Positions 1-7,737 of a stretch of 19,947 nucleotides of DNA are shown here, piece after piece (within the stretch, counting starts at the first letter, position 1; every line of letters starts with the position of its first letter). A model generated the notes under the pieces. The model saw nothing but the letters and a program-made list of their open reading frames with translations, did not search any database and was not told where the DNA came from. The position numbers were made by a program, and so were the translations under genes. This DNA comes from an uncultured Clostridia bacterium (lineage in GTDB: Bacteria; Bacillota; Clostridia; TANB77; CAG-508). The stretch lies in contig CAKPKZ010000012.1 of assembly GCA_934167435.1 (NCBI GenBank), positions 1-19,947 of the forward strand, written 5' to 3'.

Positions 1-104
1 AGCTTTTAGGACATGAAAGCATTGCAACTACAGAAATTTATACTCACGTAAATAATGAACAAATTAGAGAAGCGGTTGAAAAGAATCCTCTTGCAAATAT
101 TTAA
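1..104 (+). CDS. Xer-type tyrosine recombinase, C-terminal end only
   Basis: This is the last 33 residues of a gene that enters from the left edge; the frame is fixed by codons starting at base 3 and ends at TAA 102-104. The peptide begins LLGHESIATTEIYTHV, which is the diagnostic C-terminal signature of tyrosine recombinases. The His of LGH is a catalytic residue and the Tyr of IYTH is the nucleophile that attacks DNA. XerC/XerD resolve chromosome dimers at dif, and this tail resembles that housekeeping subgroup, but the preserved part is too short to tell XerC, XerD or a phage-type integrase apart. It is the only plus-strand gene in the left 13 kb and ends at a strong terminator shared with pyk. 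Confidence 0.85.
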   Translation, partial: LLGHESIATTEIYTHVNNEQIREAVEKNPLANI

Positions 105-110
105 AATTTA

Positions 111-155
111 AAAAAGCTCTAATTATTAGATGTTTTCTAATAATTAGGGCTTTTT
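111..155. terminator. Bidirectional intrinsic terminator between xer-like gene and pyk
   Basis: Bases 111-130 pair with 136-155, giving a 20-bp stem with a single G-U type mismatch and a 5-base loop. The stem has an A-run on its left side and a T-run on its right side, so it can end transcription from both strands. It sits 6 bases after the recombinase stop and 8 bases after the pyk stop, as expected for two convergent genes. Confidence 0.9.
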
Positions 156-163
156 ATTTAGAA

Positions 164-1600
164 TTATATTCTTACAATTCCACCAATTGTTTTATTTTCG
201 TAACCGTTTTTTGTTTCTACTGCTCCACCTAATAAAACAACTGTATCTCCTTTTTCTAATATTTCTTTTTCTTGTAATTTATCAATTCCTGCTTTTAATG
301 TTTCATCAATTGAAGCTTTAGAATCAACATATATTGGTGTTACATTCCAAGCTAATGCTAATTGATTAAATGTTCTTCTGTTATCTGTAACTGCTAATAT
401 TGGGCATCCAGCTCCTAATCCTGCTAATCTTCTTGCAGAATTTCCTGATTTTGTATAACATACTATTGCATCTGCATTTATGTTTTTAGCTGTAACACAT
501 GTTGAATATGCTATTTTTGCTTCAACATCAACTAAATCAATATTTTCGTTTTGATCAAATCTTTTCCAGTAATTTATTTCTGGCTCAACTCTATTTGCTA
601 TTTTTACCATAGTTTTTACACATTCTACTGGATAATCTCCCATTGCACATTCTCCAGAAAGCATAACTGCACTTGTTCTATCATATATAGCATTTGCAAC
701 GTCACTTGCTTCTGCTCTTGTTGGTAATGGTTGATGTGTCATTGATTCTAACATTTGAGTAGCTGTTATTGCTGGTTTATTTGCTTTGTTGCTTAATTTT
801 ATAAATTTCTTTTGCATTACTGGTGGTTCTGTAAAGTCTGTTTCTGTAGCCATGTCTCCACGTGCAATCATTTGAGCATCTGCATTTTCAACTATTTCTT
901 CCATATGTTCTAATCCTTCTACATTTTCAACTTTTGTTATTATTTTTATGTCTTTACCACCGTTTTCATCTAATACTTTTCTTACTTGTTCAATGTCGTC
1001 TTTGTTTCTTGTAAATGACATAGCAACAAAATCATAATCATGTTCGCAAGCTGTTTTTAAGTCTGCTATATCTTTGTCTTTTAATGCAGGTAAACGTACT
1101 GGTGTTCCTGGTAAATTGATTGTTTTTCTACTTCCTAATCCATTACCATGAACTACTGTACATACTATGTCTTTATCAACTATTTCGTCTACAACTAGTT
1201 CAATTGCTCCATCGTCAATTAAAACTTTAGCTCCAACTTTTATATCTTTATATAATTCTTTATAGCTTACAGATACTTTATCTTTATCTCCAACAATGTC
1301 TTCATTTACTAATGTAAATTTTTGTCCATCTTCTAATATTATTTTTTCATTTTTTCCTGAAACTAACATTCCTGTTCTTATTTCTGGACCTTGCATATCA
1401 AGAAGTAATGCTACTGGTATGTCTAATTCTTGTCTTAATTTTCTTATTGTTTCTGTTTTTTCAGCTTGTTCATCCCAGCTACCATGTGAATAGTTAATTC
1501 TTGTTACATTTAATCCAGCTTCGAATAATTCTTCTAGTCTGTTTTCACTTGCAGGACCTATTGTTCCTACTATTTTTGTTTTTCTTAAAACTTTTTTCAT
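164..1600 (-). CDS. pyk: Pyruvate kinase, divergent form
   Basis: It converts phosphoenolpyruvate and ADP to pyruvate and ATP, the last step of glycolysis, in the cytoplasm. The 478 residues match the short class without the extra PEP-utiliser-like C-terminal domain found in Bacillus. Visible landmarks are KTKIVGTIGPAS at 7-18, RINYSHG at 34-40 (substrate Arg and Asn), the metal/phosphate region with Lys223 and Glu225 in TKVEN, Asp249 in ARGD and TATQMLESM from 279. Two usually rigid motifs are altered: DMQGPEIRTG replaces the common DTKGPEIRTG at 68-77, and ARGDMATE replaces ARGDLGVE at 246-253. The catalytic residues I can place are kept, so activity is expected. The start has a GGGAGG ribosome site 9 bases upstream and its own promoter, so it is probably expressed separately from the thioesterase upstream. 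Confidence 0.95.
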   Translation of the reverse strand: MKKVLRKTKIVGTIGPASENRLEELFEAGLNVTRINYSHGSWDEQAEKTETIRKLRQELDIPVALLLDMQGPEIRTGMLVSGKNEKIILEDGQKFTLVNEDIVGDKDKVSVSYKELYKDIKVGAKVLIDDGAIELVVDEIVDKDIVCTVVHGNGLGSRKTINLPGTPVRLPALKDKDIADLKTACEHDYDFVAMSFTRNKDDIEQVRKVLDENGGKDIKIITKVENVEGLEHMEEIVENADAQMIARGDMATETDFTEPPVMQKKFIKLSNKANKPAITATQMLESMTHQPLPTRAEASDVANAIYDRTSAVMLSGECAMGDYPVECVKTMVKIANRVEPEINYWKRFDQNENIDLVDVEAKIAYSTCVTAKNINADAIVCYTKSGNSARRLAGLGAGCPILAVTDNRRTFNQLALAWNVTPIYVDSKASIDETLKAGIDKLQEKEILEKGDTVVLLGGAVETKNGYENKTIGGIVRI

Positions 1601-1634
1601 TTTATATTTCCTCCCTTTATTACAATCGCAACTT

Positions 1635-1664
1635 ATTATATCACAAATCTTCTATTGTTTTCAA
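1635..1664 (-). promoter_or_regulatory. Sigma-A-type promoter of pyk
   Basis: Read on the minus strand there is TTGAAA at 1664-1659, an 18-base spacer and a perfect TATAAT at 1640-1635. A TG one base before the -10 box makes it an extended -10 promoter. It lies about 35 bases before the pyk start codon, which leaves a short leader holding the ribosome site. Confidence 0.75.
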
Positions 1665-1690
1665 CAGTTTTTGACAATTTTATAAAAAAG

Positions 1691-2416
1691 TCATTGTAAT
1701 TGTATTATAGAATGAACTTTAGTTTCACTTTCATCAAAAATTGTTACTATATGTTTATTATTTTCAAATGTATATTTGCATATAACAGTTTCGCCTAATT
1801 TAATTTCTCTTTTATATGTTATTCTTATTTCATCAAATTGTTTATTATCATATATCTCTTCTGGTAATGCGTCATATGCTAGATCCAAATAATATAGATT
1901 ATGCATATGTTTGTTTATGTCAATATCTGATCGTTTAACTTTATATGAAATTATATTTTCGAAATGATTTGGCTCTTTTAGTTTGTCCAATTCATTAATA
2001 TTAAATACACTATTTTTCTCTTCTGGATTAAATCTATCAATAATATTAGAATTTAATTTCATTAATTTTCCATTTTGTAAATCTATTAATGCCCATTTAG
2101 AAGTTGCAATTACCATCTTTGTTCCAACATCATCATATATTATATAATCTCTATATGTGTATGAATATTTAGTGTTTCTTGCCCATGTATGTATATTTAA
2201 ATTTTGTCCATATTTAGGTCTATGTAAAACTTTTACTTGCCAATCAATTACAATCCATGAAGCATGTGTTTTTTCTATGTCCTTAATACCATATCCTATT
2301 TGTGAAGAATGAGCTTCACCGATATTTTCGAAAGCATCTAGTATCCCTTTATTAGTTATAAAATTTCCTTTACCAATATTACTTAGTCTTATTTTATATG
2401 TTTGTTTAAATATCAT
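1691..2416 (-). CDS. Acyl-ACP thioesterase (double hotdog fold)
   Basis: It is predicted to hydrolyse acyl-ACP and release free fatty acids from type II fatty acid synthesis in the cytoplasm. The 241-residue length fits the bacterial relatives of plant FatA/FatB (acyl-ACP thioesterase family), which carry two hotdog domains. The first domain is roughly residues 1-125, with the typical pattern of a WARNTKYSYTYRD strand pair near 78-90. The second begins near 155 and holds DIDINKHMHNLYYLD at 164-178, the counterpart of the family's DxNxHxNN active-site motif, with Asn168 and His170. The His of MHN replaces the more usual second Asn. The start has a GGAAG ribosome site 8 bases upstream. A perfect hairpin lies directly before that site. 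The substrate chain length cannot be read from the sequence. Confidence 0.85.
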   Translation of the reverse strand: MIFKQTYKIRLSNIGKGNFITNKGILDAFENIGEAHSSQIGYGIKDIEKTHASWIVIDWQVKVLHRPKYGQNLNIHTWARNTKYSYTYRDYIIYDDVGTKMVIATSKWALIDLQNGKLMKLNSNIIDRFNPEEKNSVFNINELDKLKEPNHFENIISYKVKRSDIDINKHMHNLYYLDLAYDALPEEIYDNKQFDEIRITYKREIKLGETVICKYTFENNKHIVTIFDESETKVHSIIQLQ

Positions 2417-2436
2417 TTTTTTTACTTCCTTTTTGC

Positions 2437-2467
2437 ACTATAAAGATGGGGTTACTTCCCATCTTTA
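2437..2467. repeat. Perfect 12-bp inverted repeat before the thioesterase start
   Basis: TATAAAGATGGG at 2437-2448 pairs exactly with 2456-2467 around a 7-base loop. On the minus strand, which carries pgi and the thioesterase, it lies 17 bases after the pgi stop and ends 20 bases before the thioesterase start. No T-run follows on that strand. The T-run (2470-2475) is on the plus strand, where no gene needs a terminator. It could be an mRNA processing or stability element, a weak terminator or an operator. Confidence 0.7.
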
Positions 2468-2484
2468 TAACTTTTTTATTTACT

Positions 2485-3792
2485 TTAATAACCTGGTTTT
2501 TTTAATAATTTAAACATATTTTTCTTATATTTTTCAACTCCTGGTTGATTAAAAGGATTTACACCTAATATCATACCAGATATAGCGCAGGCTTTTTCGA
2601 AGAAATAAATTAATTCTCCAATATTTTCTTCGTCTAATTTATTAATCTTTATAATTATGTTAGGTACATCTCCTGAAACATGAGCTTCTATTGTTCCTTC
2701 CATAGCTTTTTTATTAACATAGTCTAAATCTTTACCAGATAAATAATTTAAACCATCTAAATTATCGTCATCTGAATTTATTGTTAAACTAGAATTACTA
2801 TTTTCGATGCATAAAACTGTTTCAAATAAATTTCTTCTGCCTTCTTGTATATATTGTCCCATTGAGTGTAAATCTGTTGTAAAGTCTACTCCTGCTGGAA
2901 AAATTCCTTTTAAATCTTTTCCTTCACTTTCACCATATAATTGTTTCCACCATTCTGTAAAAAAGTGCATTTTAGGTTCATAATTAACTAAAATTTCTGT
3001 ATTTTTATATAGTTTGTATAAAATATTTCTTACAACTGCATATTTATAACACTCGTTATATTTTAAATTTGGATCGTTATATCTTTCTTGTGCAACTTGC
3101 GCACCTTGCATTATTTTTTCAATATCTATACCTGCAGTTGCAATTGGCAAAAGTCCTACTGCTGTTAAAACAGAATATCTTCCTCCAACATTGTCAGGTA
3201 TTACAAATTTTTCATATCCTTCATTATCTGCTAATGTTTTTAATGCTCCTTTTTCTTTGTCTGTTGTTACATATATTCTACTTCTAGCTTCATCAATTCC
3301 ATATTTATTTTCTAAAATTTCTCTAAATATTCTAAATGCTATTGCAGGTTCTGTTGTAGTACCAGATTTAGAAATTACATTAATAGAAAAGTCTTTGTCT
3401 CCAATGTACTCTATTAACTCATTTATATAACTTGCACTTAAATTATTACCTACAAATAATATTTGTGGATATTTTCTTTGTTTGTTCGGCATCATATTAT
3501 AGAAGGAACTTGTTAAAGCTTCAATAACTGCTCTTGCCCCTAAATATGACCCTCCTATACCTATAACAACTAATATATCTGATTCTTTTTTTATTTTTTT
3601 AGCTACCGATTTTATTCTAGAAAATTCTTCTTTATTGTAAGTTGTTGGTAATTCTAGCCATCCTACAAAATCGTTTTCGTCACTTGCTCTTCCATGTAAT
3701 TGCTTATGTATTATTTCTACTTGTTCCTTATATTCTAATATGTTTTTTTGTGTTATTCCAGTTTTGCTTAAATCTAAATTAATATTAGCCAT
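2485..3792 (-). CDS. pgi: Glucose-6-phosphate isomerase
   Basis: It interconverts glucose-6-phosphate and fructose-6-phosphate, feeding glycolysis and, through fructose-6-P, amino-sugar synthesis. The 435 residues match the shorter Firmicute type (about 450 in Bacillus). Motifs in order are VVIGIGGSYLGARA at 75-88, the sugar-phosphate site SKSGTTTEP at 141-149, GGRYSVLTAVGLLP at 203-216, YGESEGKD at 286-293 with the catalytic Glu, DLHSMGQ at 307-313 with the catalytic His, and NPFNQPGVEKYK at 412-423 ending in the catalytic Lys. The ATG is preceded by an AGAGGTG ribosome site and a separate sigma-A-type promoter, so it need not follow spoIIP expression. Confidence 0.97.
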   Translation of the reverse strand: MANINLDLSKTGITQKNILEYKEQVEIIHKQLHGRASDENDFVGWLELPTTYNKEEFSRIKSVAKKIKKESDILVVIGIGGSYLGARAVIEALTSSFYNMMPNKQRKYPQILFVGNNLSASYINELIEYIGDKDFSINVISKSGTTTEPAIAFRIFREILENKYGIDEARSRIYVTTDKEKGALKTLADNEGYEKFVIPDNVGGRYSVLTAVGLLPIATAGIDIEKIMQGAQVAQERYNDPNLKYNECYKYAVVRNILYKLYKNTEILVNYEPKMHFFTEWWKQLYGESEGKDLKGIFPAGVDFTTDLHSMGQYIQEGRRNLFETVLCIENSNSSLTINSDDDNLDGLNYLSGKDLDYVNKKAMEGTIEAHVSGDVPNIIIKINKLDEENIGELIYFFEKACAISGMILGVNPFNQPGVEKYKKNMFKLLKKPGY

Positions 3793-3824
3793 ATATTACA
3801 CCTCTTTTCTTATAATTCTTTGTT

Positions 3825-3853
3825 ATTATATACAAAGTTCTTTTATAATTCAA
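3825..3853 (-). promoter_or_regulatory. Sigma-A-type promoter of pgi
   Basis: On the minus strand TTGAAT (3853-3848) and TATAAT (3830-3825) are separated by exactly 17 bases. The pair fills the gap between the end of spoIIP and the pgi ribosome site. It would give this glycolytic gene vegetative expression independent of the sporulation gene upstream. Confidence 0.75.
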
Positions 3854-3863
3854 TAGTTTTTTA

Positions 3864-5021
3864 TTATTTTAATACTTCATCCATTACTTTTGCTAAATAT
3901 TTCATACTTGTTAAGCATTGTTCTAGGGTATTTCCAGTTGCTCCTACTTCTATAATTCCAGCATATTTTGCAGTATGTTGATTATATCTTGATTTTGTTA
4001 CAAGCATTGGCTTGAATAGTCCAGGGTACATTTCTTCTGCTTTTTGCTGAACCTTTACAGCAAATTTTAGATTTTGATTCCAATTTGGATGCCATAATCC
4101 TCCTTCATTTGTGCCAATTACAAACATTATTTGTGCTGCATATTCATTTTCCCCAATTTTAACTGTTGGTGCATAATCACTTCTGCTTCCTATAGCATCT
4201 CTATGAACATCCCACACAATATCTGATGGAGTATTTTTTAATATTCCTTGTACTGTTTGCAATGATCTTGTATAAGATCCATTATATGATGGATAATCAT
4301 GATATGATATATCATGTATTACATTATAATTATATTGTTTTAAATGGTTTTCTAATTCATTTCCAACTTTTACAACATTATAATTTAAATCTGTAGTCCT
4401 AAATGTTCCTGTTGGAGTGTATTGATATTTTTCACTCGAAGTATAACTTTCACATGTATGTGTATGAAACAGTACAATATTTTTATTTTCAATATTTACA
4501 TTGGGGTTTAAAATTTCTGGTGTCAAATCATAGGTTGTTTCATTTTTAATTTTTACCTTTCCATATTCTGTGTTATAATTTAATTTTATAGGATTATTTG
4601 TTACAACCTCTGTTGTTACTCCAGTTTTAGCTTCTGTAATTGTTTCTTCCACAGTCTCTTTAGTTTGACTTTCTTGTTTATCAACATTTTCATAATTTTC
4701 CTTTAGGTCTTGTGTCATAATTGTATCTTCATTATTTACTACTTCTATAGCACTTAATTGCACTTTAAATATTTCTTCAAATTGTTTTATATTTTCCTTT
4801 TGTTTACTTACTTTTTCATTATTATTTATAAAATTAAATACATTTAAGGTGTTTTCTATGCATTTTGATAAATTTATATTTAAAACATTATTATTTAATG
4901 TTTCTTTATTGTTATTATTTTTTAATATTTTTGTTCCTGTAAGTATAATTACTATAACTAAGAATATCCCACATAAATATTTTATAATATCTTTAAGATT
5001 TAAAACAGCAATATTAAACAT
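3864..5021 (-). CDS. spoIIP: Stage II sporulation protein P, peptidoglycan hydrolase
   Basis: SpoIIP is a mother-cell amidase/endopeptidase that, with SpoIID and SpoIIM, thins septal peptidoglycan and drives engulfment of the forespore. Residues 12-33 form one membrane anchor. Residues 35-170 are a low-complexity, Asn/Lys/Thr/Glu-rich linker. The catalytic domain starts near 175 with NIVLFHTHTCESY (181-193), continues with the DVHRDA motif at 271-276 and ends with NQHTAKYAGIIEVG at 347-360; the His and Glu residues in these motifs are the expected metal and catalytic ligands. The 385-residue length is normal. A GGGAG ribosome site precedes the ATG, and a good candidate sigma-E promoter sits just upstream, fitting known mother-cell control. 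The gene stands alone between unrelated neighbours, and spoIID and spoIIM are not in this window. Confidence 0.93.
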   Translation of the reverse strand: MFNIAVLNLKDIIKYLCGIFLVIVIILTGTKILKNNNNKETLNNNVLNINLSKCIENTLNVFNFINNNEKVSKQKENIKQFEEIFKVQLSAIEVVNNEDTIMTQDLKENYENVDKQESQTKETVEETITEAKTGVTTEVVTNNPIKLNYNTEYGKVKIKNETTYDLTPEILNPNVNIENKNIVLFHTHTCESYTSSEKYQYTPTGTFRTTDLNYNVVKVGNELENHLKQYNYNVIHDISYHDYPSYNGSYTRSLQTVQGILKNTPSDIVWDVHRDAIGSRSDYAPTVKIGENEYAAQIMFVIGTNEGGLWHPNWNQNLKFAVKVQQKAEEMYPGLFKPMLVTKSRYNQHTAKYAGIIEVGATGNTLEQCLTSMKYLAKVMDEVLK

Positions 5022-5056
5022 ATATATCTCCCTTGTCCTTAGTTTCTCATTATATA

Positions 5057-5086
5057 TGTATATGCTTTTTTATCTTTAAATATGAC
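5057..5086 (-). promoter_or_regulatory. Candidate sigma-E promoter of spoIIP
   Basis: Minus strand shows GTCATATT (5086-5079), a 14-base spacer and CATATACA (5064-5057). The first matches the sigma-E -35 consensus well; the second agrees with CATACAnT at six of eight places. Predicted initiation near 5050 leaves about 30 bases to the start codon, including the ribosome site. It begins right after the preceding gene's terminator. Confidence 0.6.
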
Positions 5087-5088
5087 AA

Positions 5089-5112
5089 AAGAGCAGTATA
5101 ATTACTGCTCTT
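5089..5112 (-). terminator. Terminator after the small membrane protein gene
   Basis: AAGAGCAGTA at 5089-5098 pairs perfectly with 5103-5112 around a 4-base loop. On the minus strand it is followed by a short T-rich stretch (TTTGTCATATTT), so it should be a moderate terminator. It lies 12 bases after the stop of the gene at 5125-5463 and isolates spoIIP transcription. Confidence 0.75.
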
Positions 5113-5124
5113 AAATAATTTATA

Positions 5125-5463
5125 TTATACATTTTTCCAGAAAAAATCTAAACTGTTATCAATACTTTTTTTATTAAATGCTTTTGCTTCAACATCATCT
5201 ACCCAAAGGTATGCTAAAAATGTTATTAAAATAAATACAAAATCAATTGCTAGGCATGTAGATAATGTTCCTGCTAAATAATTAAATTCTTCAGATAATG
5301 TTGCAAATTGTATTACATGAATAACAAGTATAGCTAAATAAACAAATAATGGTATTGCTACTATAGCACTTTTTTTAACTTCTTGTGCTAAAAATATTAA
5401 TAATACTGTTGCAGCTAACATTAATAGCAATGTTAATGGATTTGATATATTAAATATAAACAT
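5125..5463 (-). CDS. Small integral membrane protein of unknown function
   Basis: I do not recognise this 112-residue protein. It has three clear hydrophobic helices at about 8-26, 32-53 and 64-87, a short basic loop (EVKK, 28-31) after the first, an acidic SEE loop near 57-59 and a charged C-terminal tail of about 25 residues ending DFFWKNV. There is no signal peptide cleavage site or catalytic motif. The start is supported by an AGGAGG ribosome site 7 bases before the ATG. It has its own promoter and terminator, so it is a single-gene unit between glmM and spoIIP. No function can be inferred beyond membrane location. Confidence 0.8.
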   Translation of the reverse strand: MFIFNISNPLTLLLMLAATVLLIFLAQEVKKSAIVAIPLFVYLAILVIHVIQFATLSEEFNYLAGTLSTCLAIDFVFILITFLAYLWVDDVEAKAFNKKSIDNSLDFFWKNV

Positions 5464-5502
5464 CTTTTTTCCTCCTAATTTTTCTTTTGTTATTTATTGT
5501 AT

Positions 5503-5531
5503 ATAATATCATTTTTATTATACATTATCAA
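5503..5531 (-). promoter_or_regulatory. Sigma-A-type promoter of the small membrane protein gene
   Basis: On the minus strand TTGATA (5531-5526) and TATTAT (5508-5503) are 17 bases apart, and a TG one base before the -10 box makes it an extended -10 promoter. It lies between the glmM stop and the ribosome site of the next gene. Confidence 0.65.
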
Positions 5532-5570
5532 GTATATTTTTATTACATTTATATTACAAAACTGTTACTT

Positions 5571-6935
5571 TTATTTTAATTTTTCTTCTATAAGTTTAGC
5601 TACTTCTGTTGCTTTTTTAGTTATGTATTCTTGGTCTTTTCCTTCTATCATAACTCTAACTAAAGGTTCTGTTCCAGAAGGTCTTATTAATATTCTTCCA
5701 TTTCCTTCAAACTCATTTTCAAGTTCTTCAATTGCTTTATTTATTTCGTTGTCATTTTTGTAATCGTATTTCTTTTGGCTATTTACTTTTGCATTAACTA
5801 ATACTTGTGGATATAGTTCAATAACGCTTGCTACTTCTGATGCTTTTTTATTTGCTTCTAAAATTGCTTGTATTAACATTAAAGATGTTAATATTCCATC
5901 TCCTGTTGGATTATAGTCAAGTAAAATTACATGCCCAGATTGTTCACCACCTAAATTATATCCTTCTTTTAGCATTTCTTCTAATACATATCTATCTCCA
6001 ACTTTTGTTTGAACAAATTTTAAATTTGATTTTTCTGCATATTTGTTTAGTCCTAAATTACTCATTACTGTTGCAACAAGTGCATTTTTATTTAATTTTC
6101 CTTTTTGTTTTAAATAATTTGATAATATTGCTAGTATTTTGTCACCATCAATTTCATTTCCTTTTTCATCAATTGCCAAACATCTGTCTCCATCTCCATC
6201 AAAAGCAATCCCTAAACTTAATTTATTTTCTATTACATATTTTTTTAGGTTTTCTAGGTGGGTTGAGCCACAATTACAATTTATATTTACTCCATCTGGG
6301 TTGTTATTTATTATTTTATATTTTATTCCTAATATAGAAAATACCTTTTCTGCTACAAAAGAGGTTGCTCCATTTGCAGTATCTATTCCTACTACAAAAT
6401 CTTCTTTATTATATTTTGCTATATTGTCATCAAAATTCTTTCTAAAAAAGTACACATATTCGTCTATTAAATCTGCACTATATTCGGAAACTCCTATTTT
6501 TTCATTTTCTGCAGTTAATTCGTCTAATTTTCCTGACTCCATAATTTCTTCTATTTCTTCTTCTAAACTGTCTGGAATTTTCATTCCTTTGTTACTAAAA
6601 TATTTTATTCCATTAAATTCATAAGTATTATGAGAAGCGGAAATTACCACACTTGCATCTGCATTTAGTTTTCTTGTTAAGTATGCCACTGCTGGAGTTG
6701 GAATGACTCCTAATAATTTTACATTTGCACCATAACTTAAAAATCCTGCTACCATTGCACTTTCTATTAATGTTCCAGATATACGAGTATCTCTTCCTAT
6801 TAGAATTGTTGGAGCATGGTCTGTATGTTTAGACAATACATATGCCCCAGCCTTCGCAACTTTATAAACTAACTCTGGTGAAAGTTCTGTATTTGCAATT
6901 CTTCTTATTCCATCTGTTCCAAAATATTTTCTCAT
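5571..6935 (-). CDS. glmM: Phosphoglucosamine mutase
   Basis: It converts glucosamine-6-phosphate to glucosamine-1-phosphate on the way to UDP-GlcNAc for peptidoglycan and wall polymers. The family is marked by KYFGTDGIR at the N-terminus, the phosphoserine loop ISASHN near 98-103 (phospho-Ser101), the metal loop DGDGDR at 246-251 and RPSGTEPLVRV in the C-terminal phosphate-binding domain. The residue after SASHN is Thr, where Pro is nearly always found; the codon is ACT, one base from CCT. I place the start at the ATG of MRKYFG, which has an AGAAAGGA ribosome site about 10 bases upstream, rather than at a TTG three codons earlier. It follows cpsB by 19 bases and is the last gene of the lcp-vanZ-cpsB-glmM run, linking precursor supply to wall polymer attachment. 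Confidence 0.95.
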   Translation of the reverse strand: MRKYFGTDGIRRIANTELSPELVYKVAKAGAYVLSKHTDHAPTILIGRDTRISGTLIESAMVAGFLSYGANVKLLGVIPTPAVAYLTRKLNADASVVISASHNTYEFNGIKYFSNKGMKIPDSLEEEIEEIMESGKLDELTAENEKIGVSEYSADLIDEYVYFFRKNFDDNIAKYNKEDFVVGIDTANGATSFVAEKVFSILGIKYKIINNNPDGVNINCNCGSTHLENLKKYVIENKLSLGIAFDGDGDRCLAIDEKGNEIDGDKILAILSNYLKQKGKLNKNALVATVMSNLGLNKYAEKSNLKFVQTKVGDRYVLEEMLKEGYNLGGEQSGHVILLDYNPTGDGILTSLMLIQAILEANKKASEVASVIELYPQVLVNAKVNSQKKYDYKNDNEINKAIEELENEFEGNGRILIRPSGTEPLVRVMIEGKDQEYITKKATEVAKLIEEKLK

Positions 6936-6954
6936 TTTTATCAAATCCTTTCTA

Positions 6955-7737
6955 CTATTTCATAAAATTCATTTTAATTTTTTCTTTAAAAGTAAGTCTA
7001 AAATCTATTGGTTGTTCAATTTCTATTCTTTTGTTATTTATAGCAAGTTCTGGATTAATTGTAGTAAGTTCTTCTAACTTTTCATGTCCTACTATACTTT
7101 CTATTATAGGTAATATTTTAGGTATTTTTGGATAAATTGAATTCTTTCTATGTGCATCTGTTCCTAAAAAATGTACCATTTTGTTTTCAAGTAATTTTTC
7201 TGATATAAATTGTGCTTTTTTACCATACTGACCTACAATACTTCCATAATTCATTTGTATAAGAACTCCTTGCTGTATTAAATCGTATATTAATTCAGGT
7301 TCTTTTTGCACATAACTGTATCTTTCAGGATGTGCTAATATCGGTACTAATTTATTTGATATTAAATCGTGTACTATACTATATAAATTATCTGGTTCTA
7401 TATCTTTTGGAAGTTCAAAAAGTACATAACTTGTATTATTAATAGTAGATGCTTTGGCATCTTCTAATAAATTCATTATGTTATCTGATATTAGTACTTC
7501 GCTTGCTAAATATAATTGTGTATTTATATTTTTAACAGCTAAATTTTGAGAAATAGCATTTAACCATACTTCTCTTTCTGCTACATCAGTTTCATAATAA
7601 TTTTCAATATAATGTGGAGTTAATAAAATTTTACTAAATCCAGCTTTTTCTGCCTCTTTAATCATATTAAAGGCTTCATCTATACTTTGTGCCCCATCAT
7701 CTATATTGGGTAATATATGTGAATGAAAGTCTATCAT
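6955..7737 (-). CDS. CpsB/YwqE-type PHP-domain tyrosine-protein phosphatase
   Basis: Members of this family (CpsB in streptococci, YwqE in Bacillus) are metal-dependent phosphatases that remove phosphate from BY-kinases controlling capsule or exopolysaccharide synthesis. The 260 residues carry the PHP metal-binding set: MIDFHSHILP with His5 and His7, LTPHY with His42, HPERY with His136, and LGTDAHR with Asp194 and His196. The family's usual DDGA follows the first motif at 13-16. The ATG overlaps the upstream vanZ-like stop by four bases (ATGA), with an AGGAGA ribosome site inside that gene, which implies translational coupling. No cognate BY-kinase or Wzz-like gene is visible here, so the substrate is unknown. 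Confidence 0.92.
   Translation of the reverse strand: MIDFHSHILPNIDDGAQSIDEAFNMIKEAEKAGFSKILLTPHYIENYYETDVAEREVWLNAISQNLAVKNINTQLYLASEVLISDNIMNLLEDAKASTINNTSYVLFELPKDIEPDNLYSIVHDLISNKLVPILAHPERYSYVQKEPELIYDLIQQGVLIQMNYGSIVGQYGKKAQFISEKLLENKMVHFLGTDAHRKNSIYPKIPKILPIIESIVGHEKLEELTTINPELAINNKRIEIEQPIDFRLTFKEKIKMNFMK

Noticed and set aside
1655..1677. TTGT...ACAA symmetric element near the pyk promoter, resembling a Rex (NADH sensor) site
   Set aside because: The half-sites are too far apart (23 bases against about 18-20) and the inner bases do not match TTAA; only the ends agree.
5828..6624. Long plus-strand open frames opposite glmM and similar ones opposite pgi, dpaA and the TPR gene
   Set aside because: They are leucine/isoleucine/serine-rich mirror frames of AT-rich genes, without ribosome sites, and the minus-strand genes are certain.
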